Shown here: one piece after another, positions 56,751 through 64,000 of the stretch
Numbering within the stretch: position 1 is the first letter of the stretch
Layout of the letters: each line of letters opens with the position of its first letter
Assembly: GCF_014269185.2 (NCBI RefSeq)
Contig: NZ_JABWRZ020000001.1
Span: forward strand, 1,141,001 to 1,205,000
DNA from: Pseudomonas oryzicola
GTDB lineage: Bacteria > Pseudomonadota > Gammaproteobacteria > Pseudomonadales > Pseudomonadaceae
Direction of reading: 5' to 3'
Length of the DNA: 64,000 nucleotides
Notes under the pieces: generated by a model
The model's database searches: none
Told to the model about the DNA's origin: nothing
What the model saw: only the letters and a program-made list of their open reading frames with translations
Made by a program: the position numbers and the translations under genes

Positions 56751-59700
56751 TCAGGCAACCGATGGCTCCCTGGCCACCTCCTTGTGCGCCAGCAAGGTGT
56801 AGATGCAAGGCAACACGAACAGGGTAAACAGCGTACCGATCGACATGCCGGTGGCAATCACCGTACCTATGTCAAAACGGCTGACTGCTCCCGCCCCGGT
56901 CGCCAGAATCAGCGGCACCATGCCAAACACCATCGCCGCCGTGGTCATCAACACCGGCCGCAGGCGAATCGCCGCGGCTTCCTCGATCGCCTCACGTACG
57001 CTCAGGCCCATTTCTTCACGCAACTGGTTGGCGAACTCGACGATCAGGATGCCATGCTTGCTGATCAGGCCGATCAGCGTCACCAGCCCGACCTGGGTGT
57101 AGATGTTCATGCTCGATACGCCGAGGAACAGCGGCAGCAATGCGCCGCAGATCGACAACGGTACCGTCACCAGAATTACCAGCGGGTCGCGGAAGCTTTC
57201 GAATTGCGCCGCCAGCACCAGGAAAATGATCGCCAACGCCAGGCCGAAGGTCACCCACAATGCGCTGCCTTCCTGCACGTACTGGCGAGCTACCCCGGCA
57301 TAGTCGAAGGCGAAGCCCTCCGGGGCCTCCTCGCGGGCGATACCCTGCACGGTCTGCAGTGCCTCGCCGAGGCTGACCATCGGCACACCCTGGATTATCG
57401 CCGAGTTCAGTTGCTGGAACTGGTTGAGCTGGCGCGGGCGGGCGCGATCGCTGAGGGTGATCAGGGTCGACAAGGGCAGCAACTGGCCCTGGTCGTTCTT
57501 CACATAGTAGTTGTTCAGCCAGCCGGGGTTGTCGCGGTAAGGCCGTTCGACCTGGGCAATCACCTTGTAGCTGCGACCTTCGAGGGTGAAGCGGTTGATT
57601 TCCCCCTCGCCCAGCAAGGTCGCCAGGGTGCCGCCGAGGGTGTCCATCGACACCCCCATCTGCGCCGCCTTGGCGCGGTCGATGTCCACCACTACCTCGG
57701 GTTTGTCGAACGCCAGGTCGATGTCTAGGAAGGCGAACTTGCCCGACTCCTGGGCGCGGGCCTTGATGCGCTGGGCAACTTCCAGCAGGGCAGGGTAGTC
57801 ACCGGCACTATTGATCACGAACTGGAACGGCAGGCCTTCGCCGGTGCCGGGCAGCGATGGCAGGTTGAAACCGAAGATCTGCAGGCCGCCGATTTCCTCG
57901 AGCTTGGCTTGCACCAGCGGCAGCAGTTCCATTTGCGTGCGCTCGCGCTCGTTCCACGGTTTCAGCAGGAAGCCACCGATACCGGTCTGCACGCCATTGA
58001 AACCATTGATCTGGAACGACGAGTAATACTCGGGGAAGGTCTTGAACAGCGGGGTGAACGTGTCGGTATAGGCGTTGAGGTAATCCAGGTTGGCCGTTTG
58101 CGGCGAGCTGCTCATCATGAAGATCACCCCCTGGTCCTCGTTGGGCGCCAGTTCGTTCTGGGTGAACTTCAGCAACACCGGGATCAGGCACAGGATGATC
58201 ACGGCAAAGACCAGCACGACCGGCCGGCTGTCGAGAGTGGCGTGCAGCAGGCGCTGATAGCGCACCTTGAGGCGCTCGAACAGCACGTCGAGGCGATGCG
58301 CCAGGCCGCTGGGGTTCTGTTCCTGGCGCAGCAGCAGCGCGCACATCATCGGCGACAGGGTGAGGGCAACGATACCGGAGATGATCACCGCACCGGCCAA
58401 GGTCAGGGCGAACTCCTTGAACAGTGCGCCGGTGAGCCCGGTAAGGAAGCCGATCGGCGCATACACCGCCGCCAGGGTGATGGTCATCGACACCACGGGC
58501 ATGGCGATTTCGCGGGCACCCTCGAGGGCGGCATCGAACGGCGACTTACCCTCTTCCATGTGCCGGTGGATGTTCTCCACCACGACAATGGCATCATCCA
58601 CCACCAGGCCGATGGCCAGCACCATGGCCAGCAGGGTCAGCAGGTTGAGCGAGTAGCCCATCATCTGCATGAAAAACAGCACGCCGATCATCGACAGCGG
58701 GATGGTCACCACCGGGATCAGCACCGAACGCAGGGCGCCGAGGAACAGGAACACCACCACGATGACGATCAGCACCGCTTCGCCGAGGGTCTTGATCACT
58801 TCGTCGATGGAGGCCTGGATGAACAGCGTGGCGTCGTAGGCGATCGATACCTTCAGCGCCGAGGGCAGCTGGCTTTCCAGCTCGGGCATGATGCGCCGTA
58901 CTTCCTTGATCACGTCCAGCGGGTTGGCCGCCGGGGTGGCCTTGATGCCGATGTACACCGACGGGGTGCCGTCGAATGAGCTGACCGTGTCGTAGTTTTC
59001 CGCCCCCATCTCGACCCGCGCCACATCGCCCAGCAGTACGCGGCTGTCACCGCTGGTCTTGACTGGCAGGGCCGCGAAGGCCTCGGCCGACTTCAGCTCG
59101 GTGCTGGCGTTGATGCTGGTGACCACATACTCGCCCTTCACCTCGCCGGCGGCGGAGAGGAAGTTGTAGCGGCGCACGGCAGTGGTCACGTCGCTGGTCG
59201 ACAGGCCGTAGCCTGCCAGTTTCACCGGGTCGAGCCAGATACGCATGGCGAACACCTGGTTGCCGAGGATTTCTGCCTCGGCCATGCCCGGCAGGGTGGC
59301 CAGCTTGGGCTGGATGACCCGCGACAGGTAGTCGGTAATCTGCGGGTTGCTCATTTCCTTGCTGTAGAAGCTGATGTACATCAGCGCCGAAGCATCGGCG
59401 GCTTCCTTGCTCAGGACCGGATCCTCGGCATCCTGAGGCAGCTTGTTGCGCACCTCGTTGGCCTTGGCCAGCAACTCGGTGAACAGCCGGTCGCTGTCGG
59501 CGCCGATGCGCGCGTAGATGGAGATGACCGAGAAGTTCTGCCGGCTCACCGAGGTCATGTAGTCGATGCCTTCGGCGCTGGCCAGGCTTTGCTGCAATGG
59601 TTGGGTGATGTAGCCCTGGATGGTTTCGGCGTTGGCACCGGGGTAGGCGGTGGTGACCGTGATCAGGGCGTTTTCCATTTGCGGGTACTGGCGGATCTGC

Positions 59701-59795
59701 AGCTTGTTCCAGGCCTGGAAGCCCAGCAACAGGATCAGCAGGCTGACCACGCTGGCCAGCACCGGGCGACGGATGAACGGGTCGGTGAATGCCAT
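56751..59795 (-). CDS. RND multidrug efflux permease, MexW-like
   Basis: A 1014-residue inner-membrane proton-driven pump of the HAE1 RND family with 12 transmembrane helices and two large periplasmic loops. The proton-relay pair is visible in helix 4 (AIGLVVDDAIVVVENIHRHMEEG). Other family blocks are the start MAFTDPFIRRPVLA, PGANAETIQGYITQPLQQSL and the C-terminal GIVALT and GLVTLIGLISKHGILIVEFANQLREE. The gene order with the periplasmic adaptor and the colRS and imelysin neighbours matches P. aeruginosa mexVW, hence the name. It follows the adaptor by 12 bases. No outer-membrane channel gene is present. Confidence 0.9.
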   Translation of the reverse strand: MAFTDPFIRRPVLASVVSLLILLLGFQAWNKLQIRQYPQMENALITVTTAYPGANAETIQGYITQPLQQSLASAEGIDYMTSVSRQNFSVISIYARIGADSDRLFTELLAKANEVRNKLPQDAEDPVLSKEAADASALMYISFYSKEMSNPQITDYLSRVIQPKLATLPGMAEAEILGNQVFAMRIWLDPVKLAGYGLSTSDVTTAVRRYNFLSAAGEVKGEYVVTSINASTELKSAEAFAALPVKTSGDSRVLLGDVARVEMGAENYDTVSSFDGTPSVYIGIKATPAANPLDVIKEVRRIMPELESQLPSALKVSIAYDATLFIQASIDEVIKTLGEAVLIVIVVVFLFLGALRSVLIPVVTIPLSMIGVLFFMQMMGYSLNLLTLLAMVLAIGLVVDDAIVVVENIHRHMEEGKSPFDAALEGAREIAMPVVSMTITLAAVYAPIGFLTGLTGALFKEFALTLAGAVIISGIVALTLSPMMCALLLRQEQNPSGLAHRLDVLFERLKVRYQRLLHATLDSRPVVLVFAVIILCLIPVLLKFTQNELAPNEDQGVIFMMSSSPQTANLDYLNAYTDTFTPLFKTFPEYYSSFQINGFNGVQTGIGGFLLKPWNERERTQMELLPLVQAKLEEIGGLQIFGFNLPSLPGTGEGLPFQFVINSAGDYPALLEVAQRIKARAQESGKFAFLDIDLAFDKPEVVVDIDRAKAAQMGVSMDTLGGTLATLLGEGEINRFTLEGRSYKVIAQVERPYRDNPGWLNNYYVKNDQGQLLPLSTLITLSDRARPRQLNQFQQLNSAIIQGVPMVSLGEALQTVQGIAREEAPEGFAFDYAGVARQYVQEGSALWVTFGLALAIIFLVLAAQFESFRDPLVILVTVPLSICGALLPLFLGVSSMNIYTQVGLVTLIGLISKHGILIVEFANQLREEMGLSVREAIEEAAAIRLRPVLMTTAAMVFGMVPLILATGAGAVSRFDIGTVIATGMSIGTLFTLFVLPCIYTLLAHKEVAREPSVA

Positions 59796-59807
59796 GCCAG
59801 CCTCCTG

Positions 59808-60956
59808 TCAGTCCTTGCCCGGCGCGCCCGCTACGGGCTTGAGGGCTTTGTCCTCGCCGATGCGGATCGCGGCCCCGGGGGTCAGTTTCAGTTGACCGGC
59901 GGTGACCACCTGCTCCCCGGCCTGCAGGCCCTTGCTGACCACCACCACACCGTCACGGCGCTCGCCGGTCTGCACCGTGCGTTGCTCGGCGGTAAGCTGC
60001 GGCTGGCCCTTGTCGTCGTTTACCGGCCTGCCGTCCTTGTCCTTCTTCGGCGTCGCGACATACACCGAATTGCCGTACAGGGTGTAGGTGATGGCGCTTT
60101 CCGGCACCACCACTCGTGGCTGCGGGTTGGGCAACAGGATCAGCAGGTTGGCGAACATGCCCGGCAACAGCTTGCCGTCCGGGTTGGCCATGGTTGCGCG
60201 CACCAGCAGGTTACGCGTGGCCTCGTCGACCTTAGGGTTGATGGCGCTCAGGCTGGCAGGAAAGGTCTGGCCGGGGTACGCGGCCACCTGCACCAGCACC
60301 TGCTGGCCTACGCTCAGGCGTGGCAGGGCCTGCTCCGGTACGTTGAAGTCGACGTAGAGGCTGGACAGGTCCTGCAGGGTTGCGATCACGGTGCCAGCGG
60401 CCAGGTAGTCGCCGACATCCACCTGACGAATGCCGATGGTGCCGCTGAACGGGGCGCTGATGCTCTTCTTGGTCTTCGATGCCTTGAGTTGATCGACCAG
60501 TGCCTGGTTGCGCCGGTACTGCGCTGTGAGGCGGTCGAACTCGCCACGGGAGATGGCCGCGTCACCGACCAGTTGGCTGCCGCGACCGAAATCCACCTTG
60601 GCCAGGCCCAGGTCGGCCTGGGCGGTACCGAGCAGGGCGGTTTCCTGGTCGTCATTGAGCTGCAGCAACAGTTGCCCGGCCTTGACCTGCTGGCCGGAGT
60701 CGAAGTGCAAGGCCTTGACGATGCCCTCCACCTCCAGGCTCAGCTCCACACCCTGCAGCGCCTTGAGGCTGCCAACGGCGGGCAGGCGCTCTTGCCACGG
60801 GCGCTGCTCGGCCAGGGCGGCAGCCACGGTGATGGGGGGGCGTGGGGCAGTGAACAGCTGGATCTGCTGGTAGATCGAGAAGGCTTTGTAGCCCCCCAGG
60901 GCCAACACGATCAGCAGAACCACGGCCAACATGATGAGCATGCGGCGGCGCAGCAT
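59808..60956 (-). CDS. RND efflux periplasmic adaptor, MexV-like
   Basis: A 382-residue membrane fusion protein. One N-terminal membrane helix (about 6-24) is followed by the lipoyl/hairpin region (VELSLEVEGIVKALHFDSGQQVKAGQLLLQLND and SAPFSGTIGIRQVDVGDYLAAGTVIATLQDL) and the beta-barrel and proximal domains. It links the RND pump to an outer-membrane channel encoded elsewhere. The start at 60956 is chosen because it gives a basic residue cluster before the membrane helix; the frame is open to 61019. The REP pair lies just upstream. Confidence 0.9.
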   Translation of the reverse strand: MLRRRMLIMLAVVLLIVLALGGYKAFSIYQQIQLFTAPRPPITVAAALAEQRPWQERLPAVGSLKALQGVELSLEVEGIVKALHFDSGQQVKAGQLLLQLNDDQETALLGTAQADLGLAKVDFGRGSQLVGDAAISRGEFDRLTAQYRRNQALVDQLKASKTKKSISAPFSGTIGIRQVDVGDYLAAGTVIATLQDLSSLYVDFNVPEQALPRLSVGQQVLVQVAAYPGQTFPASLSAINPKVDEATRNLLVRATMANPDGKLLPGMFANLLILLPNPQPRVVVPESAITYTLYGNSVYVATPKKDKDGRPVNDDKGQPQLTAEQRTVQTGERRDGVVVVSKGLQAGEQVVTAGQLKLTPGAAIRIGEDKALKPVAGAPGKD

Positions 60957-61078
60957 AGGTCCGTTTCCTTGGATGCAGTTGTTATTCGCTTGGACACGAC
61001 AACGGGCGTTCCTGCCCACGTGTGGATGGGGGGATTATCGACTGTTTTCTGCAGGAAGGGGAGTGAAATGCCTGTGCT

Positions 61079-61170
61079 GGCCTCTTCGCGGGCACGCCCG
61101 TTCCCACAGGAACCGCGCAATCAGCGGGTTACGCGGCCCCTGTGGGAGCGGGCGTGCCCGCGAAGAGGCC
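61079..61170. repeat. inverted pair of REP elements upstream of the RND operon
   Basis: Two 32-base arms (61079-61110 and 61139-61170) are nearly perfect reverse complements with the TTCGCGGGCACGCCCG core; there is a mismatch at a T/G position. They enclose a 28-base spacer. The pair lies between the adaptor gene and the DUF1513 gene, in the same family as 32449-32546. Confidence 0.88.
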
Positions 61171-61189
61171 GGTGCAGGCAGCAGAACGA

Positions 61190-62287
61190 TCAGACCAGAT
61201 GCAGGTGGTTGTCCCAGAAACCGGACGGCAGGTTCAGCGGCTGGCCGACCAGTTCGGCTTTGCGGCAATCATAGAAGCGGCAACGGCCCTGACCGGAGGT
61301 GACCACGAAACCGTCCTGTACCGCGCCGACCCCGGCGCAATCGGGCATCGGTGCGTCCAGCCGCACCGCGCCGCTGTCCAGGTCCCAGACGAACAGGCGG
61401 TTGGCCCGTGGCGCGGTCAGTGCGACCAGCCGCAATTCGCTGTGGATGGCGACACTGGCGGTGTACTGGGCCATGGCCTGCAACTGCCGCTCCGCTACCG
61501 GGAAGGCCCGGAACGGCTCGCCTGGGCGCTTGATCGCCAACAGCTCGGCGGTTTCGTCGGCAGCGCCCATGAATTGCTGGCATGCGGCGATTGTGCCGTC
61601 GCTACCCACCGCCAGGTGGCGCACGCTGTTCATCTGCTGGGCCAAGGTTTCCTTGCTCAGCAGGGTGCCGTCGCGCTGCATCAGCACCAGGCTCGGCTCC
61701 ATGGCGTCGAGGTTCATCTCCACCCGGCTTTCGGCTTCGGTGCGGATACCACCGTTGGCCACCACCAGCGTCTCGCCGTCCGGCAGCCAGGCCAGCTCGT
61801 GCGGGCCGATGCCGTGGGTCGGAAGCTCGCCGCTGTGCACCAGGCATTCGCCTTCGAAGCGGTATACGCCGAGGACGCCACGCCCCGGGTCGGTGGTGTC
61901 GTTCTCGGTGGCGTACAGCCATTCGCCACTCTTGTGCACCACCGCATGGCCGTAGAAGTGCCGGTTCGGTTGCGCGTGGACAGTCTGCAACAGGCGCCCG
62001 TCGCGCAGATCGACCAGGTAGCTTTCGGTACCGGGGCGGCGGGCGACGAACAGGGCGATCGGCAGCTGCGGGTGATGGATGATGGCATGGCAACGCTGGG
62101 CGACCTGGGTGCTGAACACCTGGGTGCCGTCCAGGCGGAACCCGACCGCATAGTGCTTGCCATCGCCGTCGTCACGCGCCGACAGCAGCAGCGGTTCGCT
62201 GCCTTTGTTGCGGAACAGGCTCCAGCCGCCCAGGGTGAGGGCGCTGAGCAATACGCTACCGAGTTTGAGCGCCTGGCGTCGCAGCAT
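61190..62287 (-). CDS. DUF1513 periplasmic protein of the imelysin gene cluster
   Basis: A 365-residue exported protein. The N-terminus MLRRQALKLGSVLLSALTLGGW has a paired Arg before a hydrophobic stretch, a possible Tat signal. The rest is beta-rich and shows repeats of the type HELAWLPDGETLVVANGG and RHLAVGSDGTIAACQQF, compatible with a beta-propeller. The function of DUF1513 is not established; it habitually accompanies imelysin and di-haem oxidoreductase genes in iron-regulated clusters. It starts two bases after the stop of the upstream imelysin gene. Confidence 0.83.
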   Translation of the reverse strand: MLRRQALKLGSVLLSALTLGGWSLFRNKGSEPLLLSARDDGDGKHYAVGFRLDGTQVFSTQVAQRCHAIIHHPQLPIALFVARRPGTESYLVDLRDGRLLQTVHAQPNRHFYGHAVVHKSGEWLYATENDTTDPGRGVLGVYRFEGECLVHSGELPTHGIGPHELAWLPDGETLVVANGGIRTEAESRVEMNLDAMEPSLVLMQRDGTLLSKETLAQQMNSVRHLAVGSDGTIAACQQFMGAADETAELLAIKRPGEPFRAFPVAERQLQAMAQYTASVAIHSELRLVALTAPRANRLFVWDLDSGAVRLDAPMPDCAGVGAVQDGFVVTSGQGRCRFYDCRKAELVGQPLNLPSGFWDNHLHLV

Positions 62288-62289
62288 GA

Positions 62290-63354
62290 TCAGTCACCGT
62301 CGTTGGCATTGAAGCCCAGCTGGATGTTCAACGCCTTGGCCAGGTCGCCTTCGTGCAGGCGGTGGACGACGTTGAGGCTGTCGTAGATCTGGTTGAGGGT
62401 TTGCTGGCCGGCGTCGTCGGCCAGCAGTTCGCCCAGGGTCTTGTGGTTGTCGGCCAGCAGTTTGAGCGCGGTCGCGTAGGCATCGTCGATCTTGGCTGCC
62501 AGCGCTTTCTGGTCGCTGGGCAGCAGGCCTCGCAGGCCCTGGTTGTCGACCCCGACCCACACCGCTTCGGCGGCCTTGAGGCTGGCCTGCAGGCTGTTCA
62601 GCGAGTTGTGGCTGCGCCAGGCTTCGGCCTGCAGCGGCTGCGGGATGCCTTTGCTCTGGCGGCCCATCGGCGCACCAAGCTTCTTCTTCAGGCTGTCCAG
62701 CGCGGTGACCTGGGCACGCAGCAGGTCGGCAATGGCCTCATGGGAGTCGGCGTAGCGCTGGTTGGGGAACTTGGTCATCTGCGAAAGCATGCCGTCGGTG
62801 CTGTTCCAGCTCTTGAGGATGTCTTCGGCCAGCGCCTTCTGGTGTTCGCCAATGGCCACCAGCAGCGGGCAGTAGCGGGCCTTCTGCTCGGCCGTGGCGA
62901 TGTCCGGCTTGCTATCGAACAGGATGTACTCGTAGGCCGAGAGACCACGCACCACGACGCTGGCCTTGCCCAGGGCTGCGGCATCGACCGGAGTCTCGGC
63001 GTTGACCAGTTGCTCGACTTGGCGACCGACCAGGTTCTTCTTGTCGGGCCAGAACTGTACCTGCCAGGCGCGGTTGCCTTCGGCCAGCGGGCCGACCAGC
63101 AGCGGTTGCAGTTCGGCCCAGGCTTTTTGCGCGTTGAGGAAGTCGGCACGGGCCTTGTCCAGGGTTTCCTTGCCTTCGCAGTAGGCCAGGGCGCTGGCGG
63201 CCAGCATGCGGTCGGCTTCGACCCAGCGGCTGTAGGTGGGCAGGATCACCTGCTTGGCGATGGCAGCGGAGGTCACGGCTTGCGGATCCTGCGGTGAGCA
63301 GGCGCCGAGGGCGAGTGCGGCGAGGCTGGTGAACAACAGTTTGGGTCGGAACAT
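62290..63354 (-). CDS. imelysin-family lipoprotein with degenerate GxHxxE motif
   Basis: A 354-residue lipoprotein; the lipobox LGAC places the lipidated Cys at residue 19. The helical imelysin (peptidase M75) fold is recognisable (TYSRWVEADRML, FLNAQKAWAELQPLLVGPLAEG). At the position where imelysins have GxHxxE, this protein reads GLSAYEYILF, so the motif His is missing while the Glu remains. It is probably the second, divergent imelysin paralogue of the P. aeruginosa-type cluster, acting in periplasmic iron handling rather than proteolysis. Co-transcribed with DUF1513 and the di-haem gene. Confidence 0.83.
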   Translation of the reverse strand: MFRPKLLFTSLAALALGACSPQDPQAVTSAAIAKQVILPTYSRWVEADRMLAASALAYCEGKETLDKARADFLNAQKAWAELQPLLVGPLAEGNRAWQVQFWPDKKNLVGRQVEQLVNAETPVDAAALGKASVVVRGLSAYEYILFDSKPDIATAEQKARYCPLLVAIGEHQKALAEDILKSWNSTDGMLSQMTKFPNQRYADSHEAIADLLRAQVTALDSLKKKLGAPMGRQSKGIPQPLQAEAWRSHNSLNSLQASLKAAEAVWVGVDNQGLRGLLPSDQKALAAKIDDAYATALKLLADNHKTLGELLADDAGQQTLNQIYDSLNVVHRLHEGDLAKALNIQLGFNANDGD

Positions 63355-63375
63355 GCCCGGCTCCTTTGCGCTTTT

Positions 63376-64000
63376 TTAAAGTGAGTTCAGGAACGCCAGC
63401 AGCGCGGCGCGCTGCCCGGCATCGAAAGTGAGGACGAAATTGCGCGCTGCCTCGGCCTCGCCACCGTGCCAGAGTACGGCTTCGAGCAGGTTGCGGGCGC
63501 GGCCGTCGTGCAGGAACTGGCTGTGGCCACTGACCGTTTCGCTCAGGCCGATGCCCCATAATGGCGGGGTACGCCAGTCCTGGCCGTTGGCGGCGAATTC
63601 GGTGCGTTCATCGGCCAGGCCCGGGCCCATGTCATGCAACAGCAAGTCGCTGTAGGGGCGAATCAGCTGATTGGCCAGCTCGGGCTCGGCGGCATTGGCC
63701 GCAGTGGTGAACTGCGGTGTGTGGCAGCCTTGGCAGCCGGCCTGGTAGAACAGGTTCTTGCCTGCCAGTACCTCAGGCGTGCCCACATCGCGGCGCGCTG
63801 GCACGGCCAGGTTACGGGTGTAGAAGGTGACCAGGCGCAGAATGTTGTCGCTGACTTCCTTCTCGCCGCCGGCGCCATCGCCGTTGGCTGCGGCCAGGCA
63901 ATCAGCCTGGGCCGGGGTGCAATCGTCGTTCGGTTGCAGCGCGCTGGTCAGGCCCATGTCGCCGGCAAAGGCGTGCACGTTCTGCTGGTTGACGTTGGGC
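63376..64000 (-). CDS. di-haem oxidoreductase (thiol-oxidoreductase-like), 5' end outside window
   Basis: The C-terminal part of a larger periplasmic c-type cytochrome; the reading frame stays open to the window edge with PNVNQQNVHAFAGDMGLTSALQPNDDCTPAQ-type sequence. One haem motif CQGCH is visible (about 63722-63736 on the minus strand), followed by YSDLLLHDMGPGLADERTEF and a GIGLSETVSGHSQFLHDGRARNLLEAVLWHGGEAEAARNF end typical of DUF1111/MauG-like di-haem proteins. Its partner haem site should lie outside the window. Its stop lies 21 bases before the imelysin start. Confidence 0.85.
   Translation of the reverse strand, partial: PNVNQQNVHAFAGDMGLTSALQPNDDCTPAQADCLAAANGDGAGGEKEVSDNILRLVTFYTRNLAVPARRDVGTPEVLAGKNLFYQAGCQGCHTPQFTTAANAAEPELANQLIRPYSDLLLHDMGPGLADERTEFAANGQDWRTPPLWGIGLSETVSGHSQFLHDGRARNLLEAVLWHGGEAEAARNFVLTFDAGQRAALLAFLNSL

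Overview
The window is a high-GC, gene-dense piece of a Pseudomonas chromosome, most likely from the P. putida group. Evidence is the protein sequences, the gene order zapE/rplM-rpsI/petABC/sspAB followed by rnpB and a complete mra/dcw cluster, the colRS locus beside groESL, and paired REP-type palindromes with a TTCGCGGG core. I see no phage, plasmid, IS element, CRISPR array, tRNA or rRNA gene. Almost everything is conserved core genome.

Layout. 1-3.4 kb: zapE, a GlxA-type AraC regulator and the aldo/keto reductase tas. 3.6-8.5 kb: ribosomal proteins L13/S9, the cytochrome bc1 operon petABC closed by a perfect 50-bp palindrome, then sspA-sspB. 8.5-13.4 kb: an envelope and RNA block (small lipoprotein, BON lipoprotein, DiaA/GmhA SIS protein, YraN, LpoA on the minus strand; RsmI on the plus strand). 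13.4-13.8 kb: RNase P RNA with a recognisable promoter. 14.0-31.9 kb: the division and cell-wall (dcw) cluster mraZ-rsmH-ftsL-ftsI-murE-murF-mraY-murD-ftsW-murG-murC-ddlB-ftsQ-ftsA-ftsZ-lpxC, with a sigma-70 promoter and three 10-bp-spaced MraZ-type repeats in front and translationally coupled genes through ddlB. 31.9-38.6 kb: dciA (helicase loader), secA, argJ, a GST and a Nudix/TenI fusion. 38.7-49.7 kb: cobalamin adenosyltransferase with a histidine kinase lacking an adjacent regulator, a PanE-like reductase, YajQ, MscS, an MFS exporter, AmpG, an alkyltransferase-like protein, a DUF481 protein, a HugZ-like protein and FxsA. 49.8-52.0 kb: groESL behind a sigma-32-like promoter. 52.0-56.7 kb: the ColRS locus (PAP2 phosphatase, colR, colS, methyltransferase, InaA-like kinase, small secreted protein). 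56.7-61.0 kb: a MexVW-like RND pump. 61.2-64.0 kb: an iron-associated periplasmic module (DUF1513, imelysin-like lipoprotein, di-haem oxidoreductase cut by the window edge).

How the parts work together: dcw genes, LpoA, AmpG, LpxC, SecA and the ColRS-linked enzymes are all envelope-building or envelope-remodelling functions; petABC, the haem-related HugZ and the imelysin module concern respiration and iron. The best lead is regulatory. Two close matches to the ColR binding consensus lie at 52844-52859 (minus strand, facing the PAP2 gene) and 54959-54974 (plus strand, facing the methyltransferase-kinase-small protein operon). ColRS therefore probably controls both flanking units, a self-contained metal-responsive envelope-modification locus that includes an uncharacterised 77-residue secreted protein and a kinase-fold protein lacking the usual catalytic Asp. 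I did not find a clearly new defence or mobile system.
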